Below are positions 28,573-39,509 of a DNA stretch of 44,232 nucleotides, in pieces. The DNA is from Saccharothrix sp. NRRL B-16314 (GTDB lineage: Bacteria; Actinomycetota; Actinomycetes; Mycobacteriales; Pseudonocardiaceae). Where the stretch lies: assembly GCF_000716595.1 (NCBI RefSeq), contig NZ_JNXC01000054.1, positions 1 through 44,232 of the forward strand, written 5' to 3'. The notes under the pieces are model-generated. The model had not been told where the DNA came from and did no database searches. It saw only the letters and a list, made by a program, of their open reading frames with translations. The position numbers and the translations under genes are program-made. Positions within the stretch are counted from its first letter, which is position 1; each line of letters opens with the position of its first letter.

Positions 28573-29370
28573 ATGAGGGTGGAGGTCACCGAGGCGACGT
28601 TCGAACGGGAGATCGGCTCGTCGTCGATGCCGGTGGTGGTCGAGTTCTACGCGAGTTGGTGCGGGAATTGCCGGCGGATCGCCCCGGTCCTCGACGAACT
28701 GGCCGACGAGTTCGCGCCGCGTGTGCGGTTATTCGAGGTCAACGTCGACGAGAACCCGGATCTGGTGTCGCGGTTCGGGGTGTCCTCGACGCCGACGCTG
28801 TTCGTTCTCGCTGGTGGTGAGCGGGTGGCGTCGGTGGTCGGTGCGCAGCCGGCCCCGATCCTGCGGGCCCTGTTCGACACTGCCGCAGGGCTCGCCCAGC
28901 CGACCGTCTCGGCGGGGTCGTCGTCTGGCGGTGGATGCGGTTGCGGACCGGCCTGCGGGTCCGCCGCCGGTACCGGGCTCGACGAGGCGGGCCGGCAGAC
29001 CGACCCAGGAACTGGAGCGCCGATCGGGTGGGTTTCTGTGGAGGCGTGCACGTTGCCGACCGCTGACCAGCCGATGCGTCTCGCCGAGTTCGAGGGCCTG
29101 TTCACCGCGTCGCTGCTGGTGTTGCGCAGGGAGGAGTCCGGCTGGCTGCGGCTTCGCCTGGACGGCGGCGCGGACGTGGAGAGCCGGGCGCGCGACCTCA
29201 CCGCACGGGAGGCGGAGTGCTGCGCGTTCTTCGACTTCGCCGTGGACCGGGACGGCGACCAGGTGGTCGTCGATGTCCGAGTGCCCGCGGACAAGGAAGT
29301 GGTGCTCGACGGCCTGGCCGCCCAAGCGGAGGCCGTGTTGGCCGCGCGGGTGCAGGGAGCGACAAAGTGA
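28573..29370 (+). CDS. Thioredoxin fused to Cys-rich linker and ECC domain
   Basis: This 265-residue cytoplasmic protein starts at ATG 28573 after GGAGGT. Residues 1-105 are a thioredoxin fold with active site WCGNC (Cys30, Cys33), the cis-Pro loop SSTPTLFVL, and EFYASWCGNCRRIAPVLDEL. A flexible Cys-rich linker follows (SSSGGGCGCGPACGS, about 118-133). The C-terminal domain (about 150-260) has ACTLPTADQPMRLAEFEGLF, LTAREAECCAFFDFAVDRDG and VDVRVPADKEVVLDGLAA. I know a similar free-standing domain from actinobacterial metal-resistance neighbourhoods but cannot name it. It is the first gene after the MerR promoter, so a metal- or metalloid-handling redox role (mercury or arsenic reduction, thiol repair) is likely. 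Confidence 0.8.
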   Translation: MRVEVTEATFEREIGSSSMPVVVEFYASWCGNCRRIAPVLDELADEFAPRVRLFEVNVDENPDLVSRFGVSSTPTLFVLAGGERVASVVGAQPAPILRALFDTAAGLAQPTVSAGSSSGGGCGCGPACGSAAGTGLDEAGRQTDPGTGAPIGWVSVEACTLPTADQPMRLAEFEGLFTASLLVLRREESGWLRLRLDGGADVESRARDLTAREAECCAFFDFAVDRDGDQVVVDVRVPADKEVVLDGLAAQAEAVLAARVQGATK

Positions 29371-29386
29371 CGGTGAGGTGCAGGCG

Positions 29387-29803
29387 ATGAGGTCAGGTGA
29401 GTTGGCCGCGGCGGCCGGGGTGAACGTGCAGACACTGCGCTACTACGAGCGGCGCGGCCTGCTTCCGGAGCCACGCCGGTCACTGGGCGGGTATCGCGAC
29501 TACGACGAAGGCGCGGTGGCGCTGTTGCGGGTGGTCAAGGCCGCTCAGCGGCTCGGCTTCACCCTCGACGATATCGCCGAGCTGCTCGACGCCGGCCGCC
29601 GACGGCACCCGACACCGGACCTGCAGGCCCGCGCGCAGGCCAAGCTGGTCGAGGTCGACCAACGGATGGAGGACCTCACCAAGATCAGAGAGGAACTCGT
29701 GCGGGTCGTCGACGCGCGCTGCGACAGCCTGACCAACTGCACCTGCGAGGACTGCCCGCTCCCGTTCATCGAACTTGCCACCGTTACGAAAGGCCTCGCA
29801 TGA
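29387..29803 (+). CDS. MerR-family metal-responsive regulator
   Basis: This 138-residue regulator starts at ATG 29387 with GAGGTG six bases upstream. The N-terminal winged helix is typical (ELAAAAGVNVQTLRYYERRG, then GGYRDYDEGAVALLRVVKAA). A long dimerisation helix and a Cys-rich C-terminal loop follow (DARCDSLTNCTCEDCPLPF), aligning with the metal-binding loop of mercury sensors. The residue equivalent to Cys82 of enteric MerR falls in RRRHPTPDL and is not Cys, so the sensor site must differ or use only the C-terminal Cys. It should bind the dyad at 28505-28520 and control the whole unit. It overlaps the next gene by ATGA. Confidence 0.88.
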   Translation: MRSGELAAAAGVNVQTLRYYERRGLLPEPRRSLGGYRDYDEGAVALLRVVKAAQRLGFTLDDIAELLDAGRRRHPTPDLQARAQAKLVEVDQRMEDLTKIREELVRVVDARCDSLTNCTCEDCPLPFIELATVTKGLA

Positions 29804-30120
29804 GCACCCCCGTCACACCCGGACCCGACGCCGCGTCACTCCCGATCGAGCCGGCCCACAGGGGGCAGGCAGGGCCGCCCCGGCGGAGCAAAGTGGTCGC
29901 GTTCCTCGCGGCGCTCGCCTGCGCGGGGTGCTGTGCGCTGCCGCTGCTGGTGCCGCTCGGGCTGCTCACCGGTGCTGGTGTCGCGGCGGCGACCACGGGG
30001 CTGCTCGTGATCTCCGCGGTGCTGTTCGTGCTCGCCGGCTCGCTCTGGTTTCTGAACCACCGCCGAACGCGGCGGCGGCAGGCCGGTCACGCCTGCTCCG
30101 GTGGCCGCTGCTCGTGCTGA
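29800..30120 (+). CDS. Small Cys-rich membrane protein, MerT-like
   Basis: This 106-residue protein overlaps the MerR stop by 4 bp. It has a polar N-terminus, then two or three hydrophobic segments (ALACAGCCALPLLVPLGLL, then VAAATTGLLVISAVLFVLAG), a basic stretch, and a final Cys-rich tail HACSGGRCSC. A vicinal Cys pair in the first membrane helix and extra Cys at the end are the features of mercury-uptake proteins of the MerT/MerC kind, and also occur in small metal transporters of unknown specificity. It is translationally coupled to the regulator. Direction and ion are not determinable from sequence. Confidence 0.65.
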   Translation: MSTPVTPGPDAASLPIEPAHRGQAGPPRRSKVVAFLAALACAGCCALPLLVPLGLLTGAGVAAATTGLLVISAVLFVLAGSLWFLNHRRTRRRQAGHACSGGRCSC

Positions 30121-30230
30121 CCGGCTGACCAGGCTCGAAGCCCGGCGGGTCGCGTCAGGCAGGAAGAGCCCCGGGGGCACCGACGCCCACCACCAGGACA
30201 AGCAGGTGAGATGGAGCGCGGAGGGTGTCG

Positions 30231-30655
30231 GTGTCGGAAGGCGTAGGCGGGCTGGTCACGCGCATGGAGCGCCACCAGGTCCCGATCTACCTCGGCGGCA
30301 TCCTCCCTCGGCCTGGCCGCACCGGCGGCCGGACCAGGGCTGGAGACCGCGATCAATCCGATCCTCGGCGCACTGCTCTACGTCACCTTCCTCCAAGTGC
30401 CCGCCCGCGATCTGGTGCGGTCGCTGCGCGCGGGACGGTTCCTGGCCGCCACGCTCGTGGTGAACTTCGTAGTCGTGCCCCTGGTCGTCGCGGCCATGTT
30501 CGGGTTCCTGCCCGCCGACCGCGCCGTGCAGGTCGGGGTGCTGCTGGTGCTGCTCACGCCGTGCGTGGACTACGTGATCGTGTTCAGCGGCCCGGCCCGC
30601 GGCTCCAGTGATCGTCTGCCGGCTGCCACGCCGCTGCTGCTGATCGCGCAGATGC
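30231..30655 (+). pseudogene. ACR3-like arsenite efflux pump, frameshifted and truncated
   Basis: The N-terminus VGGLVTRMERHQVPIYLGGI begins after GCGGAGG. The frame is lost near 30305 and continues in another as LGLAAPAAGPGLETAINPIL, LQVPARDLVRSLRAGRFLAA and VQVGVLLVLLTPCVDYVIVF, which contains the conserved Pro-Cys of ACR3/bile-acid-symporter family pumps. It ends in TPLLLIAQM at about 30655, where an antisense tyrosine-recombinase fragment begins. About half of the ten-helix protein is missing. It was probably the last gene of the MerR-controlled unit and suggests that arsenite was among its substrates. Confidence 0.7.
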
Positions 30656-30792
30656 GGCTGTGTTTGCGGCAGGGGTCGGATCCGATCAGGCCTTCGTCGA
30701 CGGCTTCGCCGAGGATCCTCGAGAGCAGGGTGACCACGTCGGCGACGCAGCGTTCGCCCAGCGACCGTCGCAGTTGCTTGGCCCGATCTTGA
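30655..30792 (-). pseudogene. Tyrosine recombinase core-binding-domain fragment
   Basis: The minus strand encodes KQLRRSLGERCVADVVTLLS then RILGEAVDEGLIGSDPCRKH, a match to the core-binding (SAM-like) helices of actinobacterial tyrosine recombinases ('...VTLLSxILxEAVxEGLIGxNPCR'). Only about 45 residues survive. It lies at the opposite side of the metal operon from the recombinase tail at 28067-28396 and on the opposite strand. Confidence 0.6.
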
Positions 30793-31240
30793 CCACCCGT
30801 TATCGGCAGGCACACGGTGCCGCATGCCTTTCCCGCCAGGCGTTCCGCTGTCGTGCTCGCAGCTCGCCTGGCGTGGTGCGGAAAGTCGGCGTCCTCGGCG
30901 GCGATCGTGGACTCGCGGTCGCGGCGCCGATGATTGGGTATACCCACTAGCTTCGATACTGATTGTGCCGACTTGAGCGCACGGCCGATTCTTGGTTCGT
31001 CGGTGATGTCCCCGCACCTCACCCCGTCGCCGGCACGCGAGGGGTGCCTGACGGGGTGTGCTGGGGCGATACCGACCGGCGGGCCGCCTGACGTGGGCGT
31101 GGCGCCGAAGCGCAGTGGACCGCGTGTGCTGCCTGACGGATCGTCGGGTCTTCGCACGAAGCCGTCACGGCACATGACCTCGCCGCGGCGGTACCGGTTG
31201 AAGTCGTTTCCCTGCTACGGCTGAAGGAGCTTGGTCAAGC
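30793..31240 (+). promoter_or_regulatory. Intergenic region with three GCCTGACG repeats before protease
   Basis: This 450-bp non-coding region holds the protease promoter. GCCTGACG occurs three times in the same orientation (31046-31053, 31086-31093, 31131-31138), 40 and 45 bp apart, a possible array of regulator sites. At 30799-30816 an 18-bp sequence is identical to 20051-20068 beside an IS-B remnant. No clear -35/-10 pair was identified; AAGGAG at 31224-31229 is the ribosome-binding site of the protease. Confidence 0.4.
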
Positions 31241-33010
<1,770 letters not shown>

Positions 33011-33028
33011 AGCCACTTCCTCGGTGTC

Positions 33029-33067
33029 GAGCGGCGCTTCCGGTAGCCCCACCCGGTAGCGCCGCTC
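33029..33067. terminator. Bidirectional terminator hairpin
   Basis: GAGCGGCGCT (33029-33038) and AGCGCCGCTC (33058-33067) form a perfect 10-bp stem with a 19-base loop. It lies between the convergent protease and LuxR-family genes and can serve both strands. Confidence 0.8.
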
Positions 33068-33082
33068 GCTTCCGACAGGACC

Positions 33083-35968
33083 TCAGCGGAGGTGGTCGGC
33101 GTGCAGCTCGGTGCGCGAGTTGATGCCGAGCTTGCGGAACAGCCTTGCCACGTGCTGCTCGACGGTTCTCGAGGACAGGAAGAGCTGCTCGGCGATCTCG
33201 CGGTTGGTCTGCCCGACCGCGACCATGCGCGCGATCTCGATCTCACGGGGGGAGAGGTCGTTGCCGTACCCGCGTCGTCCCCGCCGCGCCGGTTTCACGC
33301 TGCCGAGGGCGTGCAGGGCGTGGCGGCAGCGCGCGGCGTCCTTCGACGCACCGAGCCCGTCGAAGGTCTCCGCCAACCCGGTCAGCAGCTCGACGGCCTT
33401 CTCCGGATCGGACGGCGCCAGGACCGTCGCCTCGCGTTCCCCGGCGAGGGCGGCGAAGTACGGCGCGGGCATCGATCCGTAGCGAGCGGCGGCCTCCCTG
33501 AAGTGCTCGACGGCCTCGAAGGGCTCGCCCCGCGTCTCGGCCAGAGTGCCCCGGCAGTGCGCGAGCGCGGCGAGCACGGCGGGCGCGTCGCGGTCTTGGA
33601 CGCCCTCGGCGATCTCACCCACCAGGCGTTCCGCTTCCGCGGTCCGTCCCGTGGCCGAGTAGGCGGCGACCGCGACCGGGGCCAGCGAGCCGACCCAGTA
33701 CCAGCCGTCGCACTTCCGCACGGCGGCCAGCCCTCGGTCGACCTCAGCCGCCGCCTCGGCCGCCTCCTTCCGTTCCAGCAGGATCGAGGCCAGACCCGCG
33801 ATCCCGCTGATCGCCACGGGGGCGATGGCGTCGTGCGGGTCGTGGGCCCCGGTCCTGCGGAAGTGCCCGTCCGCCACCTCCGGCTCGCCACGGGTCGCGG
33901 CGAGCCAGCCGAGCACCAACTCCAGCTCAGAGGTGATGCTGGTGATGTCGCGGTACTCCTCCATCAGCGCGTTCACCCGATCGGCCAGGTCTTCCCACCG
34001 ACCGGTGATCCAGTCGAGCCGTGCCTCGGTGGTCCTGCCGGTGCTGGTCACGAACGGCGCTCCGCTCTCGGCGGCGAGCCTCAGCCCGTCGCGCAGGAAC
34101 CGTGTTCCCAGGTCGAGGTGGCCGAGCCACACGCAGACATCGGCGACGTTGCACCGGAGCCGGGCGAGGTGTTGCCGCGCGCCGAGCGTGTCCGCGTGCT
34201 CCGGCACGTCGTCCAGCCACGCCAGGTGCCCCTCGTACAGGGCGGAGGCGACCTCGCTGGCCAGCAGGCGGATCCGCAGCTCGCCCGATGCGGTCATCCG
34301 GTGTGCCTTGGCGAGGTCCTGCCACCGGCGCAGCGCGTCCGGCGGGACGGCGCCGGTGGACGGCACGGCGAGTGCCGAGGCGGCGCGGGCGACGAGGTCG
34401 GGCTTGTCCTCCAACTCGTCGGCCGCGCGTTCGAGCTCGGTCCGTGCCTCCCGGATGTGGCCGATCCGGCGAAGCAGCAGGAAGGACCGGTACAGGCGCA
34501 CCTCGCCGCGCACCGATGTGGTCAGTCTCGGATCGGTCAGCAGGCGTTCCAGTGTCTCGGTCGGGTCGCGCTGGGCCAGGCCGGTGTTGGCGATGCGCCC
34601 GAGCTTGATCGCCAGCCGGTCGACCGCGTCGGCGGGCAGCACGGGCACGGCGAGCAACCGTTGCAGCAGAGTGGTCGCGGTCGCCGCGTCGCCGGAGTCG
34701 ACGGCCCGGTCCGCCGCGGCCTCCCCGTAGGTCAGCCAGTCCGCCGTCCGGCCCGCCCGCTCGCTGTGCTCGGCCAACTGGACGAGTGGCCTGGGCTCGA
34801 CGTGCTCCAGCGCGTCGACGGCACGGCCGTGCAGGGCGGCGCGCTCGGGAGCGCTGATCGTGTCGTAGACCGCCTGACGGGCCAGCATGTGGCGGAAGCT
34901 GTACCGCTGCTCGTCCACCTCGTGCAGGACGTGGGCGTCCACGGCGTGCGCGAGTGCGGTCCTCACCTGGTCTTGCGGGACATCACCGACGTCGGCGAGC
35001 AGTTCGGCGGGTGCGGGTGTGCCGAGCACAGCGGCTGCCTCGACCAGGCGGACCGCGGTGGCGGGCAACGTGGCGAGGCGGTCGGACATCGCGTCCCGCA
35101 GCAACACCGGGACCTTGACCGCGTCGAGCAGCCGCTTGGCTCGCACGCTGCCCGCGTGCACCGCTCCCGCGGGGTCGCGCAGGGCGCGCAGCGCCTCCTC
35201 GACCACGAACGGGATGCCCGCGGTCCGCTCGTGCAGTCGGGCCGCGAACTCGGCCGACACCTTCTCCGCGCCGAGGATGGCCTCGGTCAGTCCTCGCACG
35301 CCGTCGACGTCGAGCGGCTCGATGTCCAGCACCGCGACGAGACCGCCTGCGGCGGATCGGAACTCCGCGCCCAGGGGGCTGCCGCCGTGCAGGTCCTCCC
35401 GCCGGTAGGTCAGGACCATGCCGAGGTCGGCCGGCGGAGCACCCGCCAGGAAGCGCAGCAACTGGCGCGTGCCCTCGTCTGCCCAGTGCAGGTCTTCCAC
35501 CACGAGCAGCACCGGACCGAGCGCGGCCAGCAGTTCCCGCACCGCCCGGAACAGCCGGTGCCGCTCGGCCCGCGGGTCGCCGATCGACGGCAGCGGGGCG
35601 GGCAGCTCCGAGGCGATCTCGGGCAGCAGCGGTGCCAGAGCCCCGATCACCGGGTTCAGGTTCCGCTGCCGGTCCAGCCCCGGCCCCGCGGCCCGCAGCG
35701 CCTCCAACAGCGCGCCGTAGGAGAACGGCTCACCCACCTGCCAGCAGTACCCGACCAGCGGTAGCGCCCCGCCGAGGTCTCCGGCGAGCAGTTCGGACAC
35801 CAATCTGCTCTTGCCCACCCCCGCCTCGCCCTCGAGCAGGACGACGGCCGGCGGGCGCACGACGGCCTCCCGCAACGCGGCCAGGTGCTCGCCGCGTCCG
35901 ATGAGGACCGGTGAACTGGTCCGGAACCAACGACCGCGACCAGTGCCCGAACCGCCGCTGCGTCGCAT
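33083..35968 (-). CDS. LuxR-family regulator with AAA ATPase domain (LAL type)
   Basis: This 961-residue cytoplasmic regulator belongs to the large ATP-binding LuxR group. An N-terminal ATPase module follows LIGRGEHLAALREA, with Walker A LLEGEAGVGKSRL (about 44-56) and Walker B VLLVVEDLHWADEGTRQLL. A middle TPR-like helical region spans roughly 450-880. The C-terminal helix-turn-helix is LSPREIEIARMVAVGQTNRE, then LSSRTVEQHVARLFRKLG at the end. Such proteins sense a small molecule or sugar and activate transcription; MalT is the classic relative. ATG 35968 has GGAGGTGGTG just upstream. It is the next gene downstream of the xylanase but separated from it by a strong hairpin, so it is probably transcribed alone. 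Its target could be the adjacent carbohydrate or protease genes, which is inference. Confidence 0.9.
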   Translation of the reverse strand: MRRSGGSGTGRGRWFRTSSPVLIGRGEHLAALREAVVRPPAVVLLEGEAGVGKSRLVSELLAGDLGGALPLVGYCWQVGEPFSYGALLEALRAAGPGLDRQRNLNPVIGALAPLLPEIASELPAPLPSIGDPRAERHRLFRAVRELLAALGPVLLVVEDLHWADEGTRQLLRFLAGAPPADLGMVLTYRREDLHGGSPLGAEFRSAAGGLVAVLDIEPLDVDGVRGLTEAILGAEKVSAEFAARLHERTAGIPFVVEEALRALRDPAGAVHAGSVRAKRLLDAVKVPVLLRDAMSDRLATLPATAVRLVEAAAVLGTPAPAELLADVGDVPQDQVRTALAHAVDAHVLHEVDEQRYSFRHMLARQAVYDTISAPERAALHGRAVDALEHVEPRPLVQLAEHSERAGRTADWLTYGEAAADRAVDSGDAATATTLLQRLLAVPVLPADAVDRLAIKLGRIANTGLAQRDPTETLERLLTDPRLTTSVRGEVRLYRSFLLLRRIGHIREARTELERAADELEDKPDLVARAASALAVPSTGAVPPDALRRWQDLAKAHRMTASGELRIRLLASEVASALYEGHLAWLDDVPEHADTLGARQHLARLRCNVADVCVWLGHLDLGTRFLRDGLRLAAESGAPFVTSTGRTTEARLDWITGRWEDLADRVNALMEEYRDITSITSELELVLGWLAATRGEPEVADGHFRRTGAHDPHDAIAPVAISGIAGLASILLERKEAAEAAAEVDRGLAAVRKCDGWYWVGSLAPVAVAAYSATGRTAEAERLVGEIAEGVQDRDAPAVLAALAHCRGTLAETRGEPFEAVEHFREAAARYGSMPAPYFAALAGEREATVLAPSDPEKAVELLTGLAETFDGLGASKDAARCRHALHALGSVKPARRGRRGYGNDLSPREIEIARMVAVGQTNREIAEQLFLSSRTVEQHVARLFRKLGINSRTELHADHLR

Positions 35969-36132
35969 CACCACCTCCAAGGCACGCCGACCCGACACCA
36001 CGGGGTGCCGAACCCGGACAAGTAGTTGATGCACGGTTGCGCCCAACGGGACGCGGTTCGACGGATCTGGCCCGTAAAACGCACGTGACGCGACGATCAG
36101 GCGCGAACCGGTTCTTCGAACGGGCGCCCCGC

Positions 36133-36168
36133 GGTGCTGCCCCATACGAAGGCGGAAGGGGCAGCACC
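36133..36168 (-). terminator. Terminator hairpin downstream of xylanase
   Basis: GGTGCTGCCCC (36133-36143) and GGGGCAGCACC (36158-36168) form a perfect 11-bp stem with a 14-base loop, 34 bp beyond the xylanase stop. It insulates the LuxR-family gene from xylanase transcription. Confidence 0.8.
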
Positions 36169-36201
36169 GGCCCCATGGGCGGCTCAACACCGCCGCTGCG
36201 A

Positions 36202-37692
<1,491 letters not shown>

Positions 37693-37763
37693 TCAGATCT
37701 GTCGCGACCCGCGAGCGGCGGGTCGGCTGGGACGGTGGCGCGCCGGCGAGGACCGGCGGGTCG

Positions 37764-38100
37764 TCACCGCGGGTGCGGTGCCACGTCGGTGGGCTCGCAG
37801 TCGAACCAGTCGAACCAGTCGAAGCCGCCGGGCACGACCTCGGGCGGCATCTTCGTCGCGGTCGGTGTGTACGGGACCTGCACCGCCATCCGGAAGAACA
37901 GCGCGAACCGCAGGCGCGCGTGGTTGAGCACGTGCGCCGGCACCAGCGCCAGCGCCAGCTGCGGCACCGTGGACAGCACCCAGATGCTCACCGTGTTGCC
38001 GGCGGTGTTCCAGAACCTGGGGTCGGGGAACATGCGCGTGACGTTGTCCCCGCCGATGAACGTCCGGTCGCCGATCGGGTTCCAGTCGAACAGCGCCAGG
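37764..38100 (-). pseudogene. Sugar ABC transporter permease fragment
   Basis: The frame carries LALFDWNPIGDRTFIGGDNV, TRMFPDPRFWNTAGNTVSIW and HARLRFALFFRMAVQVPYT. This is the first periplasmic loop and second membrane helix of a MalF/UgpA-like inner-membrane permease. Its own start and first helix are missing, and after VPYT the homology stops and an unrelated tail (PPEVVPGGFDWFDWFD) runs to TGA 37764-37766. The conserved EAA loop and about 200 further residues are absent. The 5' side joins the binding-protein gene out of frame near 38100, so a deletion removed the start of this gene and a second event removed its end. Confidence 0.7.
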
Positions 38101-39277
38101 CGGTCTTGGTGTTGCGCACCGCCTCGTCCCGGGCCGTGGCGGGGTTGCCGCCACTCTGCTCGACGTTGCCGAGTTCCTGGCCGATGGCCGAGGTGTCCGG
38201 CCCGATGCGGAACGGCTCGAGGCCCAGCAGCGAATCGGTGTAGATGGTGCCGGTGGGCGCGTCGGAGAAGAACGGATCCTCGGCGGAGGCCATCTTGTCG
38301 TCCTTGTACACGGACGGCGTGGAGGGCAGGGCTCCGGAGCGGACGAAGTACTCCAGCCGGCCCTGCGGTGACTGCATCTCCTTGATGTAGTTCCACGCCG
38401 CCTGCGGGTTCTTCGCACCCTTCGGGATCGTCAGGAAGCTGCCACCCCGGTTGCCGGCACTGCCGGGGATCTTCGCGATGTCCCACTTGCCCTTGGTGTC
38501 CGGGGCGTGGCTGCGGATGGCGTTCAGCATCCACGACGGCGCCTCCAGCGTCGCGAACTGGCCCTGCGCCATGCCCGCGCTCCACCCGCTGGAGAACGAC
38601 GGCTGCTTGGCCGTGATCCCTGCCGTCGCCGCCTTGACGCCCAGGTCGAACGCCGCTCTGACCCCGGGGTTGCTCGCGTAGATCAGCTCGTCGTCGTCGT
38701 CGTAGTACTTCTGCGCGCCCTGGTTGACCGCCTGGGAGAACACGCTGGTCGCCGCGTTGTCCACGAACGCCTTGCCGGTGGCCTGCGTGTACCGCTTCCC
38801 CGTCTCGATGAACGCCTCCCACGTCGGCCACAGCGCGCTGACCTCGTCGCGGTCGGTGGCTAGGCCCGCGGCGGCGAACAAGTCGGTCCGGTAGGCCACC
38901 GCCATGCCGCCCACGTCGTTGACGTCGTCGGCGCCCAGACTGCGCAGGTCGACGGAGTTCTGGGGCTGCTGCACGAACTTCGGCAGGTCGTCACCCTGGA
39001 TCAGCACCAGGTCCGGCACCTCGCCGCCGGCCAGGGCGGTGGTCAGCGCCTGCGCGGTCTCCGCCGAGGTGCCCACCTCGGCCGGCTTGACCTCGACCTC
39101 CGGGTGCTTCTCCCGGTAGACGTCCACCGACGCCTTCTGGTTGATGGCGGTGAACGACCAGAACTCGAACGACTTCCCATCGCCACCGCCACCGGTGTCG
39201 GTGCCGGGCGAACAAGCGGTGGACAGGGCGAGGGCCCCGGCGAGGGCTAATGACCAGGTCGTGCGGCGGAGCTTCAC
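37988..39277 (-). CDS. Sugar ABC transporter substrate-binding lipoprotein, fused tail
   Basis: This is an extracytoplasmic family-1 solute-binding protein (MalE-like). GTG 39277 follows TGGAGA by eight bases and begins VKLRRTTWSLALAGALALST with the lipobox Cys in STAC, so the protein is lipid-anchored. The body shows FEFWSFTAINQKASVDVYRE, VPDLVLIQGDDLPKFVQQPQ, GMAVAYRTDLFAAAGL, and KGAKNPQAAWNYIKEMQSPQ near the end, all usual for the family. After DEAVRNTKTA (about 38100) the normal C-terminus is replaced by about 37 residues read out of frame from the permease gene, ending at 37988. The loss is at most a few native residues, so the protein may still fold. Xylan, cellulose or mannan oligosaccharides are likely ligands from context. 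Confidence 0.82.
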   Translation of the reverse strand: MKLRRTTWSLALAGALALSTACSPGTDTGGGGDGKSFEFWSFTAINQKASVDVYREKHPEVEVKPAEVGTSAETAQALTTALAGGEVPDLVLIQGDDLPKFVQQPQNSVDLRSLGADDVNDVGGMAVAYRTDLFAAAGLATDRDEVSALWPTWEAFIETGKRYTQATGKAFVDNAATSVFSQAVNQGAQKYYDDDDELIYASNPGVRAAFDLGVKAATAGITAKQPSFSSGWSAGMAQGQFATLEAPSWMLNAIRSHAPDTKGKWDIAKIPGSAGNRGGSFLTIPKGAKNPQAAWNYIKEMQSPQGRLEYFVRSGALPSTPSVYKDDKMASAEDPFFSDAPTGTIYTDSLLGLEPFRIGPDTSAIGQELGNVEQSGGNPATARDEAVRNTKTAWRCSTGTRSATGRSSAGTTSRACSPTPGSGTPPATR

Positions 39278-39389
39278 GGCGGTGTCTCCAGTGAGGGACG
39301 GAACGGACGGTGCCAGACGCTGACGACCACCGTCGGTCCGCGGTGGTGTGAGAGCGCGGCGGAGGCAGGCCACTCGCTGTGGTCACAAA

Positions 39390-39503
39390 TTTCGAAAAAA
39401 TCGCCGAATGTTAACGCGGCCGACAGTAAGGCGCGTCACGTTCAGCGTCAAGACGGCGCAGGCAATGCCGTAGAAACGTTCGGTGTTCACGCCGCACTAC
39501 ACT
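39390..39503 (+). promoter_or_regulatory. LacI-gene promoter and candidate operators
   Basis: TACACT (39498-39503) is a good -10 box six bases before the LacI ATG at 39510, where no ribosome-binding site is present, so this mRNA is probably leaderless. The palindrome TTTCGAAA (39390-39397) and CGAATGTTAACGC (39405-39417) lie between the divergent binding-protein and LacI genes. The second is nearly repeated at 40583-40595. They are candidate LacI operators controlling both directions. Confidence 0.5.
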
Positions 39504-39509
39504 CCGGCC

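Noticed and set aside
30225..30611. A full-length new membrane gene starting at 30225.
   Set aside because: After about 30305 this frame becomes Arg-rich antisense-like sequence, while the ACR3 homology continues in another frame; it is a frameshifted pump, not a new gene.
33092..35764. A long plus-strand open frame opposite the LuxR-family regulator.
   Set aside because: It is the antisense of a clearly assigned regulator, rich in Arg/Gln/Gly with no recognisable motif.
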